Origin: Candidatus Methanogasteraceae archaeon UBA261
GTDB taxonomy: Archaea > Halobacteriota > Methanosarcinia > Methanosarcinales > Methanogasteraceae
Direction: 5' to 3'
Assembly (NCBI GenBank): GCA_002506015.1
Contig: DAWR01000121.1
Location: 1-8,700 of the forward strand
Length of the DNA: 8,700 nt
Under the pieces are notes generated by a model. That model saw only the letters and a program-made list of their open reading frames with translations. It searched no databases and was not told the DNA's origin. Numbering within the stretch: position 1 is the stretch's first letter; each line of letters starts with the position of its first letter. Below, piece by piece: positions 1-7,171 of this stretch. Made by a program: the position numbers and the translations under genes.

Positions 1-2
1 AT

Positions 3-794
3 GTCAAGACCATAACCACATCCAACGACATGTATGTTGTAACGATCTATGGCAGGGAAAATCTAACACGATACCACAACCAGATCGGTTTTGAGCATCC
101 GGAAAAACATAGTAATTTGGTGAAGATCTTAAACTCGTATAACGGCGAGTCTCGCAGTACGAATGTGGATCGGGTTCCAAATGTAGGATCTCGGCTCAAA
201 ACCATCAGGCAACATTTCGGTATACCGACAACGATTTATTCTAACAATGGTAAGGATGTCGTCAGCGGTGCAATAGCCGCCGAGCACGGGGCATACATGC
301 CGACCCCGCAGCACCTGCAATCACTCCTGCTATGCATCAAAGAACAGATCGAAGCAGATGAATGGCAGGGAATGAGAATCTTACTCCCTCGCAATCTTCG
401 TGGGTCACTCAGAGAACTGCTCCACAAAAACACGACCAACCCACAACTGGCACAGGCACTGAATATATCTAAAACCACATCATCCGAGTATTTCTACCGT
501 CAATCACGGGATATTGCGGTTCCATATCGTGTGCTGATGCGGCTTTCCGACCTCATCAGAGAATACGATCGTGATACTGCCGATGCGATTCATGAATTAA
601 TATCTGATATTATATCAAAAGAACCGGAGATGAAAGCTGAACTCGATTCTCTGTTACAGTTATCAACCGGGGACGCCTTCTTCGACAAAGTCAAGTCGAT
701 CAAAGAGATACGCGACCATGGTTACGAGTATGTGTACGACCTGACCATATCAGACACGCATAACTTTGTTGCAAATTCGCTGCTCACGCACAAC
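3..794 (+). other. Intein 1 in MCM (C-terminal 264 residues; N-terminal part outside window)
   Basis: This is an in-frame protein intron. Its end is clear: block F (VYDLTISDTHNFVAN) is followed by block G (SLLTHN), with the cyclising Asn at 792-794 and Thr as the +1 residue of the host. The host resumes as TAAAVRDEFG, the conserved start of the MCM helix-2-insert region. The left part (about 33-125, VVTIYGRENLTRYHNQIGF) resembles the tail of a LAGLIDADG homing endonuclease domain, which usually ends with an IGF..K..L motif. Between endonuclease and block F lie about 180 residues of extra sequence, including a helix-turn-helix-like segment near 399-560 (LAQALNISKTTSSEYF). Splicing block A and the first endonuclease motif lie off the window. 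Splice residues at the visible end look intact. Confidence 0.9.
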
Positions 795-3473
795 ACCGCC
801 GCAGCCGTCCGCGACGAATTCGGCGATGGCAGGTGGACGCTTGAAGCTGGAGCGCTCGTTCTCGCGGATCAGGGGATTGCAGCGGTCGATGAGATGGATA
901 AGATGCGTTCGGAGGATAGGAGTGCGATTCACGAGGCAATGGAGCAGCAATCTTATCATCCATCCACCGAGATCATGTTTTCGGATGGGAGAAGGGTCGC
1001 AATCGGAGAGTTTGTCGATGCCCTCATCGATCGTAATAGGGATCAGGTCGAAGAAGGGGTCGATTGCGAGATCCTCTCGTTGGACCGAGTCCGTGGTCCG
1101 GGCGGCAGAACAATGCTTGCGCTCGATCTGGATTGCAATACTATCCATCCGGAATTAATCAACCGCGTGAGCAGGCACAAGGCACCTGATCAATTCATAG
1201 AGATCATCTACTCGAACGGAAGAAAAATCACGGTCACCCCCGAACACCCGGTCTACGTCATGAAAGATGGTGAAATAGTGACTGTGCAGGCGAACGCGGT
1301 TAAAAACGGGATGTTTGCTCCGATTCCCAACAAATACCCACTCATCAGCTCTGACATCGCATTGCAGAGTCCGAATCTGCATAACCGCACCCATGACATC
1401 GACCGACGTTATAAGCAGATATCGTTCCCAACACACCTTGACAGCGAGTTCGGCAGGCTGCTCGGTTACATCGTGAGCGAGGGGCACACATATTACTCGG
1501 AGAAGAATGGCGAAGCCGAGGTTATGATCTCAAACAGCGATATCGAGCTTATAAACGATATGGATGGGATAATCCAAAAGACATTCAATACCACGACATA
1601 TATCCAGAACCAGCCGCATAGCAGAAGAAAAGGTGCCACAAAGGACCTGTACACGGTCAGATGCGCATCGATTCTGCTGTACGAATTCATGAGGCTGAAT
1701 TTTATGGGGGTGACCGTTAAATCAGATGAAAAACGAATTCCTGATCCGATATTTGCGTCAGATGATGAGATCAAGGTACAATTCCTGATTGGTGCATTCA
1801 GAGGCGATGGATTTTACGATTCCGAGCGATTCGGATACACGACGAATTCAATCGGACTGGCAACTGATTATTCTGATTTGTTACTCGCTCTTGGAATTTA
1901 TTCCTATATCAGCAAGTCGTTCGAATACGAATCAAAAAAGGAAGCACGAACAAAAGTCGGGTATAAAGTGGTGATATCGGGGGAGGGCAGCCAGAGGATA
2001 TTCTATGATCTTATCGGAAAACACGACGTGAGAGCTGAAAAGATCAATTGGTTTGTAGCCAGAAGTAAAAACAAATTGAACGACCGGGATAGTGTCCCTG
2101 TTGAGATTGCAATCCGCATAAAAAAATTGCTGAAAGATTATAAACTGGATACGGGTTATTTCAACAGAATAATCGAAGAAAATAATGCCGTTCACAGAAT
2201 GGTTGCTCTAAAATATATAAATAGAGTCGAATCATGTCTGTCCGATATTCAGCTACACAACGTAGATGAGATGGGAGATCCGAGAGAAATACGGAAGAGA
2301 TGCAAAATTCCCATACCCCTGATCGCCGAGCGGATGGATCTTTCGGAGTCGATGCTGACATACATCGAGAGGAACCCGTCAACAAAGAATGCACCGGTTC
2401 TACTGGAACAGATCAGATCTATGACAAAAGAGAAGACCAAAGCATCAGAAGATGAAATTAAATCCATAAAACGGATCGTCAAATCAGATATCCGGTTTGT
2501 GAGGGTCAAATCCGTATCGAAGGTTCAAAACAACGATCTTGACTGGGTTTACGATGTCACGGTTGAGCCGAATCACACATTCGTAAGCAATGGACTGGTT
2601 CTCCACAATACGATCAGTATAGCCAAAGCAGGCATCATGGCAACGCTAAAATCAAGATGCTCACTTCTTGGTGCTGCAAATCCAAAATACGGCAGATTCG
2701 ATCCGTACGAGGGGATCGCCCAGCAGATCAAGATGGCTCCAGCCCTCCTCTCAAGATTTGACCTGATCTTTGTTCTCAAGGACGAGCCCGACGTGGGCAG
2801 GGATTCCGCGATTGCAGCTCACATCCTCGGCGCACACCACGCAGGCGAGTTGCACGCTCACCGAATCAATGTTCCGGGCAGCGAGATCACACAGACAGAG
2901 GTTGCGGATGCAATGGAGGTCGTTACTCCGGAGATCGATCCGGATCTTCTCAGAAAATACGTAGCTTATGCAAAGAGGAAGGTATATCCGATCTTAAACG
3001 ACGACGCACGAGATCGTCTAATCGGTTTCTATCTCGGGCTCAGAAAACAGGGCGAAGACAGGGACTCGCCCGTACCAGTCACTGCAAGGCAGCTCGAGGC
3101 GCTGGTGCGGTTGTGCGAGGCGAGCGCAAGGATACGACTCTCCGAGGGAATCACAATCGATGACTCGGAACGTGTGATCAAGATCGTTGAGAGCTGTCTG
3201 CGGCAGGTCGCTTATGACGCCGAGACCGGCATGTTCGATGCCGACATCATAACAACCGGCGTCAGCAAGAGCCAGCGCGACAAGATCAAGGTTTTGCGCA
3301 ACATCATACGCGACCTCGAGGCAGAGCACAGCGGCATGGCTCCAAAAGAAGACATCTATACGAGGGCTGAGGCAGAAGGGTTCGACAAGGCGTATGTCGA
3401 GGAGGCGCTCGGACGGCTCAAGACGCAGGGGGAGTTGTACGAACCCACACCAGAGTATGTCAGGCTGACGTGA
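3..3473 (+). CDS. mcm: Replicative DNA helicase MCM with two in-frame inteins (5' end outside window)
   Basis: MCM forms the ring-shaped ATP-driven helicase that unwinds DNA at archaeal replication forks. The frame is open to the left edge, so the Met at 30 is internal to an intein and the true start, N-terminal domain and Walker A lie upstream. Host protein is visible in two blocks. Block 795-950 (52 aa) has the helix-2-insert region and Walker B (AAVDEMD; Asp-Glu at 888-893). Block 2610-3470 starts TISIAKAG, with the presensor-1 hairpin Lys at 2625, sensor-1 Asn at 2679 (AANPKYGRF) and the arginine finger in LLSRFD at 2754. An AAA+ lid and a ~75-residue C-terminal winged-helix-like region follow. 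Joining EQQ to TISIAKAG restores the standard MCM sequence, so function depends on splicing. It ends at TGA 3471-3473. The identity is firm. The splicing is inferred. Confidence 0.95.
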   Translation, partial: VKTITTSNDMYVVTIYGRENLTRYHNQIGFEHPEKHSNLVKILNSYNGESRSTNVDRVPNVGSRLKTIRQHFGIPTTIYSNNGKDVVSGAIAAEHGAYMPTPQHLQSLLLCIKEQIEADEWQGMRILLPRNLRGSLRELLHKNTTNPQLAQALNISKTTSSEYFYRQSRDIAVPYRVLMRLSDLIREYDRDTADAIHELISDIISKEPEMKAELDSLLQLSTGDAFFDKVKSIKEIRDHGYEYVYDLTISDTHNFVANSLLTHNTAAAVRDEFGDGRWTLEAGALVLADQGIAAVDEMDKMRSEDRSAIHEAMEQQSYHPSTEIMFSDGRRVAIGEFVDALIDRNRDQVEEGVDCEILSLDRVRGPGGRTMLALDLDCNTIHPELINRVSRHKAPDQFIEIIYSNGRKITVTPEHPVYVMKDGEIVTVQANAVKNGMFAPIPNKYPLISSDIALQSPNLHNRTHDIDRRYKQISFPTHLDSEFGRLLGYIVSEGHTYYSEKNGEAEVMISNSDIELINDMDGIIQKTFNTTTYIQNQPHSRRKGATKDLYTVRCASILLYEFMRLNFMGVTVKSDEKRIPDPIFASDDEIKVQFLIGAFRGDGFYDSERFGYTTNSIGLATDYSDLLLALGIYSYISKSFEYESKKEARTKVGYKVVISGEGSQRIFYDLIGKHDVRAEKINWFVARSKNKLNDRDSVPVEIAIRIKKLLKDYKLDTGYFNRIIEENNAVHRMVALKYINRVESCLSDIQLHNVDEMGDPREIRKRCKIPIPLIAERMDLSESMLTYIERNPSTKNAPVLLEQIRSMTKEKTKASEDEIKSIKRIVKSDIRFVRVKSVSKVQNNDLDWVYDVTVEPNHTFVSNGLVLHNTISIAKAGIMATLKSRCSLLGAANPKYGRFDPYEGIAQQIKMAPALLSRFDLIFVLKDEPDVGRDSAIAAHILGAHHAGELHAHRINVPGSEITQTEVADAMEVVTPEIDPDLLRKYVAYAKRKVYPILNDDARDRLIGFYLGLRKQGEDRDSPVPVTARQLEALVRLCEASARIRLSEGITIDDSERVIKIVESCLRQVAYDAETGMFDADIITTGVSKSQRDKIKVLRNIIRDLEAEHSGMAPKEDIYTRAEAEGFDKAYVEEALGRLKTQGELYEPTPEYVRLT
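951..2609 (+). other. Intein 2 in MCM (complete, 553 residues, LAGLIDADG endonuclease)
   Basis: This complete intein lies between EAMEQQ and TISIAKAG, at the start of the presensor-1 hairpin. It begins with Ser rather than the usual Cys. Block A is SYHPSTEIMFSDGRRVAIGE. Block B has TPEHP with the catalytic Thr and His at intein residues 96 and 99. Two LAGLIDADG helices follow: LGYIVSEGH (acidic Glu 177, codon 1479) and LIGAFRGDGFYD (acidic Asp 286, codon 1806), so both metal-binding acids are kept. A segment at about 2283-2424 (IAERMDLSESMLTYIERNP) looks like a Cro/XRE helix-turn-helix. Block F (VYDVTVEPNHTFVSN) and block G (LVLHN) close the intein, with Thr as the +1 residue. All residues for Ser-type splicing are visible. 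Homing activity is inferred. Confidence 0.93.
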
Positions 3474-3497
3474 TCGCATGATTGGCTCTATCGCTGA

Positions 3498-3513
3498 CAC
3501 TTTTTAATTTATT
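3498..3513 (+). terminator. T-rich archaeal terminator after mcm
   Basis: A run of five T followed by further T/A bases begins 27 bases after the mcm stop codon. Archaeal transcription commonly ends at such T tracts without a hairpin. It lies before the next promoter, which supports a separate mcm transcript end. It is called from base composition and position only. Confidence 0.45.
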
Positions 3514-3529
3514 CTGGTTGCGTATGTTT

Positions 3530-3601
3530 ACCGCCGAGGTCGCGGATACCGCGGAGAGGGAGTGAACTCAACTCTCTCTCGCACTCCGCGCCCTTCGCGG
3601 T
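3530..3601. repeat. GC-rich imperfect long inverted repeat (hairpin) with 9-nt periodicity
   Basis: The two ends are complementary: ACCGC at 3530-3534 pairs with GCGGT at 3597-3601, and CGCGGA at 3541-3546 with TCCGCG at 3585-3590. An inner 10-bp stem (3554-3563 with 3571-3580, one G-T pair) closes a 7-base loop. Each arm is also built of roughly 9-base units starting CGC or CGCGG (for example CGCCGAGGT, CGCGGATAC, CGCGGAGAG). No open reading frame of note covers it. It could be a dispersed intergenic repeat, an RNA structure in the antiporter-side intergenic region, or part of mcm 3' processing. Nothing shows which. Confidence 0.7.
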
Positions 3602-3661
3602 GATAAATCACCTGATTTTCAGACCGTGCCTCCACGCGGTTTCCCGTGTTTACGAGATGTC

Positions 3662-3699
3662 TTATATTGTTACTGCCAGATACTCTCAAGAGAGAGTGA
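3662..3699 (+). promoter_or_regulatory. Promoter and ribosome binding site of the antiporter gene
   Basis: A TATA-like box (TTATATT, 3662-3668) would place the transcript start near 3690, giving a short leader of about 19 bases before the ATG at 3709. GAGTGA at 3694-3699 lies 9 bases before the ATG and can serve as the Shine-Dalgarno site. The same stretch holds a small inverted repeat, ACTCTC (3682-3687) and GAGAGT (3692-3697), around the expected transcript start; it might be an operator or only chance. Confidence 0.45.
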
Positions 3700-3708
3700 C
3701 GGGTAATC

Positions 3709-5544
3709 ATGGATCCAATTTACATCTTTGCGATATTCGCGATGATCCTTGCAGTGGGCATCATCGCACAGATGTTCGGCAAACTCCTGCACACGCCGAG
3801 CATCGTCTTTCTGCTTGCGGCAGGGATCCTGCTCGGTCCGGAGTGCGCAGGGCTGATTGACCCCGAGTTGTATGGTGAAGGTGTGCGGCTGGTTGTCACG
3901 TTTGCGGTGGTGATCGTCGTATTTGATGGAGGAATCAACATCGACCTCCGGCATCTACGCGCAGTCTCAAGAAGTGCGCTGATGCTTGTCAGTGTTGGTG
4001 TATTGATCACGATGACAGGGGGTGCATTTGCGGCGCATGAACTGGTCGGGCTAAACTGGGGTTTTGCGTTCCTGTTCGGGGCGGTGGTAGCCGCAACCGG
4101 ACCGACCGTTATTGTCCCGCTGATGAGGGAACTGAAGGTCAACAACAGGGTGCGCAGCATTCTGGAGATGGAGGGCATATTTAATGACGCTATCAGCGTG
4201 ATTCTTGCTGCTGTGGTCTTTGAATGGATTGCGGCGCCGTATTCGCCGGTCGAGTATGGGCTTGTCATGTTCCAGCTGCGAATCGCAATCGGTGCAACGG
4301 TCGGAATGCTTTGCGGGATCGCATGCGCATTTTCATTATCCCAGACACAGATCATAACCAAGCAACTGACACCCCTCGTCACCATGTCGTTTGTTTTCAC
4401 CACTTACGCGATCGCAGAGTTGATCTTAAACGAGACCGGCATCTTCGCTGTGGCGATCGCCGCAATAACCATGGGTATGGCAGACATACCCTATAAAAAA
4501 GAGATACAGGAATTCAAAAGCGATTTATCGGTTATTCTGCTCTCGGCAATCTTCATAATCCTTGCTGCGATGCTGAAGTTCGATAACATCCTTGCACTTG
4601 GGATGAATGGTCTCTTCGTTGCTGCTGCAATCATCCTCCTTGTGAGACCGACTGCGGTCTTCGTATCGACCGTGCGTTCCAGGTTCTCGTGGCGGGATCG
4701 GTTATTCATATCGGCAATCGGTCCAAGGGGGGTTGTGCCTGCATCAATGGCGGCGTATTTCGCAATCGAGCTCGCTTACGTGGATCCGGTCGCGGGCGAT
4801 ACCGTTATGGGTCTTGTCTTTTTATGTATAATAGCAACAGTGTTACTGACCGGCATATTCGCAAGACCGGTCGCAAGGATACTCAAGGTGATACCGATGG
4901 AAATACTGATCGTTGGAGGAGGGGGCGTCGGGTGCACGCTTGCGCACCGCCTGACCCGGAGAGGCGAGAACGTGGTTGTGATCGATGCGGATTCTGAGAA
5001 CTGTCAGCGCGTCGAGCGGCTCGGGATACCTGCGGTAGAGGGGGATGCAGCGGACGTCGCAACGCTGCGGAAGGCTGGAATCGAGAACGCCAAGTATATT
5101 GTGGCAACCACGGATCGGGACGGTGTGAATCTGCTGGTATGCCAGATCGCGACGAATAAGTTCGGATTCGATGAAAGCAGACTCGTTGCACGGGTCAATG
5201 ACCCGGCGAACCTGTCCACGTTCCGAGATCTTGGAATCAGATCGATGAGCCCGATCACGTCGGCAGCCTCGATCCTGGACAACCTGATCACGCATCCGAG
5301 CCTCTTCTCGATGTACGAGATCGGCGAAAAAGGCGAGATCATCGAGATTGCTGTAACCAAGCACGAAGTGATCGGAAAAGCGGTGAGAGACCTCAGCCTT
5401 CCTGAGGGCGTGCTGATCGTGCTGGTTCGCAGGGGCGAGGGTACGCTGATCCCACATGGCGACCTGACAATTGAGAGCGAAGATCGGGTTACGATCATAG
5501 GTGATCTGGATTCGGTGGGGCGGGCGGTCGAGATGTTCAGATAG
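3709..5544 (+). CDS. Cation/proton antiporter (CPA1/NhaP type) fused to an RCK (TrkA-N/TrkA-C) regulatory module
   Basis: This membrane protein should exchange Na+ or K+ for protons, setting cell pH and ion balance. Residues 1-395 are a run of about 12 hydrophobic segments. TGPT (130-133), the EGIFNDA motif (Asn 159-Asp 160, the CPA1-type ion-binding pair in helix 6) and GPRGVVPAS (338-346) match NhaP-like exchangers. From 397 a cytosolic Rossmann fold begins: GGGGVG (Gly 403, 405, 408) and, at the end of strand 2, Asp 426, typical of NAD(H)-binding TrkA-N/RCK domains. Residues about 530-611 fit TrkA-C (RCK-C). Coupling of nucleotide or ligand binding to transport is inferred from RCK-gated relatives. 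The ion used cannot be read from sequence. The start at 3709 is backed by an upstream GAGTGA and a TATA box. A small ORF follows at once. Confidence 0.9.
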   Translation: MDPIYIFAIFAMILAVGIIAQMFGKLLHTPSIVFLLAAGILLGPECAGLIDPELYGEGVRLVVTFAVVIVVFDGGINIDLRHLRAVSRSALMLVSVGVLITMTGGAFAAHELVGLNWGFAFLFGAVVAATGPTVIVPLMRELKVNNRVRSILEMEGIFNDAISVILAAVVFEWIAAPYSPVEYGLVMFQLRIAIGATVGMLCGIACAFSLSQTQIITKQLTPLVTMSFVFTTYAIAELILNETGIFAVAIAAITMGMADIPYKKEIQEFKSDLSVILLSAIFIILAAMLKFDNILALGMNGLFVAAAIILLVRPTAVFVSTVRSRFSWRDRLFISAIGPRGVVPASMAAYFAIELAYVDPVAGDTVMGLVFLCIIATVLLTGIFARPVARILKVIPMEILIVGGGGVGCTLAHRLTRRGENVVVIDADSENCQRVERLGIPAVEGDAADVATLRKAGIENAKYIVATTDRDGVNLLVCQIATNKFGFDESRLVARVNDPANLSTFRDLGIRSMSPITSAASILDNLITHPSLFSMYEIGEKGEIIEIAVTKHEVIGKAVRDLSLPEGVLIVLVRRGEGTLIPHGDLTIESEDRVTIIGDLDSVGRAVEMFR

Positions 5545-5557
5545 GAGTGAATCTCAG

Positions 5558-5686
5558 GTGAGTGCGAATTGTGGTCACTGCGGGTGTCCCACCCAGTCAT
5601 GGCAAAACCCGCACCCTAAGTCGCTACAGAGACCCGGCAGCGGCTCTCCGCACTGCCCTCTGCCGATCTGTTATCATGTGCGTTGA
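5558..5686 (+). CDS. Possible Cys/His-rich small protein (42 aa), possibly a zinc-binding peptide
   Basis: A GTG start at 5558 follows AGGAGTGA (5543-5550) with a 7-base spacer. That site overlaps the antiporter TAG, so translation could be coupled. The product has CGHCGC near its N terminus (Cys 5, 8, 10) and HCPLPICYH near its C terminus (Cys 33, 38; His 32, 40), a spacing that could bind one zinc ion. No family is recognised. Against it: it is short, it runs into the repeated promoter element, and the opposite strand at 5575-5677 reads as a possible decayed relative of the small ORF at 8435-8596. The good ribosome binding site is the main support. Confidence 0.33.
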   Translation: MSANCGHCGCPTQSWQNPHPKSLQRPGSGSPHCPLPICYHVR

Positions 5687-5733
5687 CAGATCCAGTTATA
5701 TAAAAAAAAGTAGTATACTAAAAAGTACGATTG
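5673..5733 (+). promoter_or_regulatory. Promoter-like direct repeat, left copy
   Basis: This 61-base stretch matches 8592-8650 in the same orientation, with 7 mismatches and a 2-base gap in an A run. The final 20 bases, TATACTAAAAAGTACGATTG, are identical. It holds an A-rich stretch followed by a perfect 10-bp palindrome TAGTATACTA (5711-5720) that includes a TATA-like core. The right copy sits just before a start codon. Here no ATG follows at the matching place and no convincing plus-strand gene lies downstream, so the copy may be orphaned. Confidence 0.6.
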
Positions 5734-5902
5734 CGATTCTGGGATTTCCCTCGCAGGTCTCTCAATAACTGCCCACACTGGCTCCGTGCAGCATTGCACC
5801 TCGCCTCTCAAAACCTATCTCCACATATCTCGCACGTTTCTATCCTGCGTTCTATCTGATTCAATAAGGTCCCTCGCTCCCAAGCGAAATCGATTCAGGA
5901 GA
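5734..5902. other. Intergenic stretch with no recognised feature
   Basis: This lies between the left promoter-like repeat and the stop codon of the minus-strand AlbA_2 gene. No convincing ORF, tRNA-like fold or strong hairpin is seen. It could hold remains of a gene once driven by the left promoter copy, but nothing recognisable is left. Confidence 0.4.
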
Positions 5903-6745
5903 TCACAACATGGAAGACCTGGGGAATGCTGTAACGAATTCATTCCCCTCCATGCGAAGAATAGGTTCCCGCCCTGTAGCCTTCCGAAAGACGCGAATCA
6001 TCCGCGGAATGCCACTTCCCGCATCGGTTACAAACCCCAACTTCAAAAAGACGTTGTAGATTGTCGGGTTACGCAGGACATGGACACCCCATCTCATAGA
6101 CTCGATCGTGACCGTGTTCGGAAGCTTGCCCGGTGTACGTATCTCAACACGATCATCAAAAACGATCACACGTACAGGTGCAGAGATTGTGTAATCACGG
6201 TGTGCCAGCGCGTTCACGAGAGACTCTCTCAACGTAACCACCGGGAGCTCGGGCTGCACTTCAGGCAGCAGCCCAATGATTTTATGGGGGCGCATCAGGT
6301 GAATATCCAGAAACCTCAGCACATCATGGAGAATATCCACCATGCGCCCATCTATATGCTTCTGATCGTAAGGTTCTGCCGATATATCGGTCCCAGGGAT
6401 ACGAAACGCGGAGACGTACGCGTAAGGAAGAAACTGCTGCGGATGGCTGGCAAGAAAGAGAATTCCTGTAAGGGTAGGAGTGGGATGCTTCCTGACGTCC
6501 TTTTTTGTTTCTCTGACCAGATGCCAGTTTACTAAGAGACGCTCACCTGAAATACCTGCAATATCGAAGCCCTGACCGGTAATATCTTCCAGCAGACTTC
6601 CTATCGCCTTATCGTCCAGATCCGCAGCATTACTTTGAATTACAGAGGTTTCGTCGTAATAAAAGCTCTCGGTAGATTGGAACAGTCGCAAGAGTTCTTC
6701 GCGAGACGCCTGCCTGCGTCCTGATGCGGTCCGCACATAGTACAC
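5903..6745 (-). CDS. C-terminal fragment: GHKL/HATPase_c_4-like domain of the AlbA_2 protein
   Basis: The fragment continues the AlbA_2 protein in the next frame. It opens with VYYVRTASGRRQASREELLRLFQ-type sequence, the end of the AlbA_2 domain, then a linker region. From about residue 165 comes the GHKL-like part: LRESLVNALAHRDY (an N-box-like E..VNA..HRDY), VEIRTPGKLP, and RNP...LGFVTDAGSGI. These are typical of the RecG-like C-terminal ATP-binding fold in this family. The apparent start at 6745 is an internal GTG with no ribosome binding site of note, so separate translation is doubtful. Confidence 0.6.
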   Translation of the reverse strand: MYYVRTASGRRQASREELLRLFQSTESFYYDETSVIQSNAADLDDKAIGSLLEDITGQGFDIAGISGERLLVNWHLVRETKKDVRKHPTPTLTGILFLASHPQQFLPYAYVSAFRIPGTDISAEPYDQKHIDGRMVDILHDVLRFLDIHLMRPHKIIGLLPEVQPELPVVTLRESLVNALAHRDYTISAPVRVIVFDDRVEIRTPGKLPNTVTIESMRWGVHVLRNPTIYNVFLKLGFVTDAGSGIPRMIRVFRKATGREPILRMEGNEFVTAFPRSSML

Positions 6746-7086
6746 GCCTCGATTCGTTCGATACGGGCGATGATCCCCCTCGGGATATTTACGACGACTA
6801 CAATTCGCCCCTGCTCGTCCCTTACAGTCTCCTGAACGATCGTAACAGGAGGCTCACAATTGTTGAATGATATGTTGTCTATGAACCGGAATACATGGTC
6901 CGTTTCATCACCAAGACCTGTTATCTCTCGCTCATCATTCACACCAAAGATCAACTGTCCCCCGTCCGTATTGGCAAATGCGATGATTGACGCGGCTAAA
7001 TCATCGGCATGAATGATGCGTTCCTTGAATTCGGTGTGGAGGTCTTCGCCTTTTATCAGACGGGCGGCAAGTTCTGTGGGGTTCAT
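6640..7086 (-). CDS. N-terminal fragment: AlbA_2/Schlafen domain
   Basis: The first 104 residues are in the true frame. They show the AlbA_2 signature: HTEFKERI (residues 17-24), then FANTDGGQLIFGVND (37-51) and an acidic, hydrophobic strand pattern ending VVVVNIPRG (96-104). Residues 105-148 follow the frameshift, are Cys-rich by chance, and do not match the family. As written, the fragment would lack the ATPase-like half. Confidence 0.65.
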   Translation of the reverse strand: MNPTELAARLIKGEDLHTEFKERIIHADDLAASIIAFANTDGGQLIFGVNDEREITGLGDETDHVFRFIDNISFNNCEPPVTIVQETVRDEQGRIVVVVNIPRGIIARIERIEACTMCGPHQDAGRRLAKNSCDCSNLPRAFITTKPL

Positions 7087-7103
7087 AGTGGGATTCTCTG
7101 GCA

Positions 7104-7113
7104 GGTTATAATC
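7104..7113 (-). promoter_or_regulatory. TATA box of the AlbA_2 gene (leaderless)
   Basis: On the minus strand a TTATAA-type box lies about 18-27 bases before the ATG at 7086. This is the distance that puts transcription start at or next to the start codon in archaea. No Shine-Dalgarno sequence is seen, which fits a leaderless message. Confidence 0.45.
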
Positions 7114-7171
7114 TTTGAGTGGGTGTGTGCTAAAGGGTTTTCATGATGAGGTGTGGTTGTCGCGTGTCAGA

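Larger units (their letters stand above)
5903..7086 (-). pseudogene. AlbA_2 (Schlafen-type) / GHKL-ATPase-like putative regulator, split by a frameshift
   Basis: Read together, the two halves give one protein of about 395 residues, the usual make-up of AlbA_2-domain putative DNA- or nucleic-acid-binding regulators with a RecG-C-terminal/HATPase_c_4-like end. The first frame runs from the ATG at 7086 to the C5 run at 6775-6779 (G5 in the gene). One more G there would join VNIPRG to DHRPYRTNRG and VYYVRTASGRRQ, the family's normal sequence. The ATG is preceded by a TATA-like box about 20 bases upstream, so a leaderless transcript is likely. The gene lies 85 bases downstream of the HEAT-repeat gene on the same strand. 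The family's cellular role is poorly known. A true mutation, a sequencing or assembly slip in the homopolymer, or programmed slippage are all possible. Confidence 0.8.

Noticed and set aside
30..32. Met codon at 30 as the start of the mcm gene
   Set aside because: The frame is open to the left edge and the codons before 30 continue the intein endonuclease sequence. The real start lies upstream of the window.
3530..3601. The GC-rich hairpin as a tRNA or other known structural RNA
   Set aside because: There is no cloverleaf, anticodon arm or T-loop sequence; it is one long imperfect stem.
3720..5600. Long minus-strand frames across the antiporter gene
   Set aside because: They are antisense to a gene with membrane segments and motifs in order; no start signals or family features are seen in them.
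5786..6535. A 249-codon plus-strand frame
   Set aside because: It lies antisense to the AlbA_2/GHKL coding sequence, which has clear family motifs; the plus-strand product has none.
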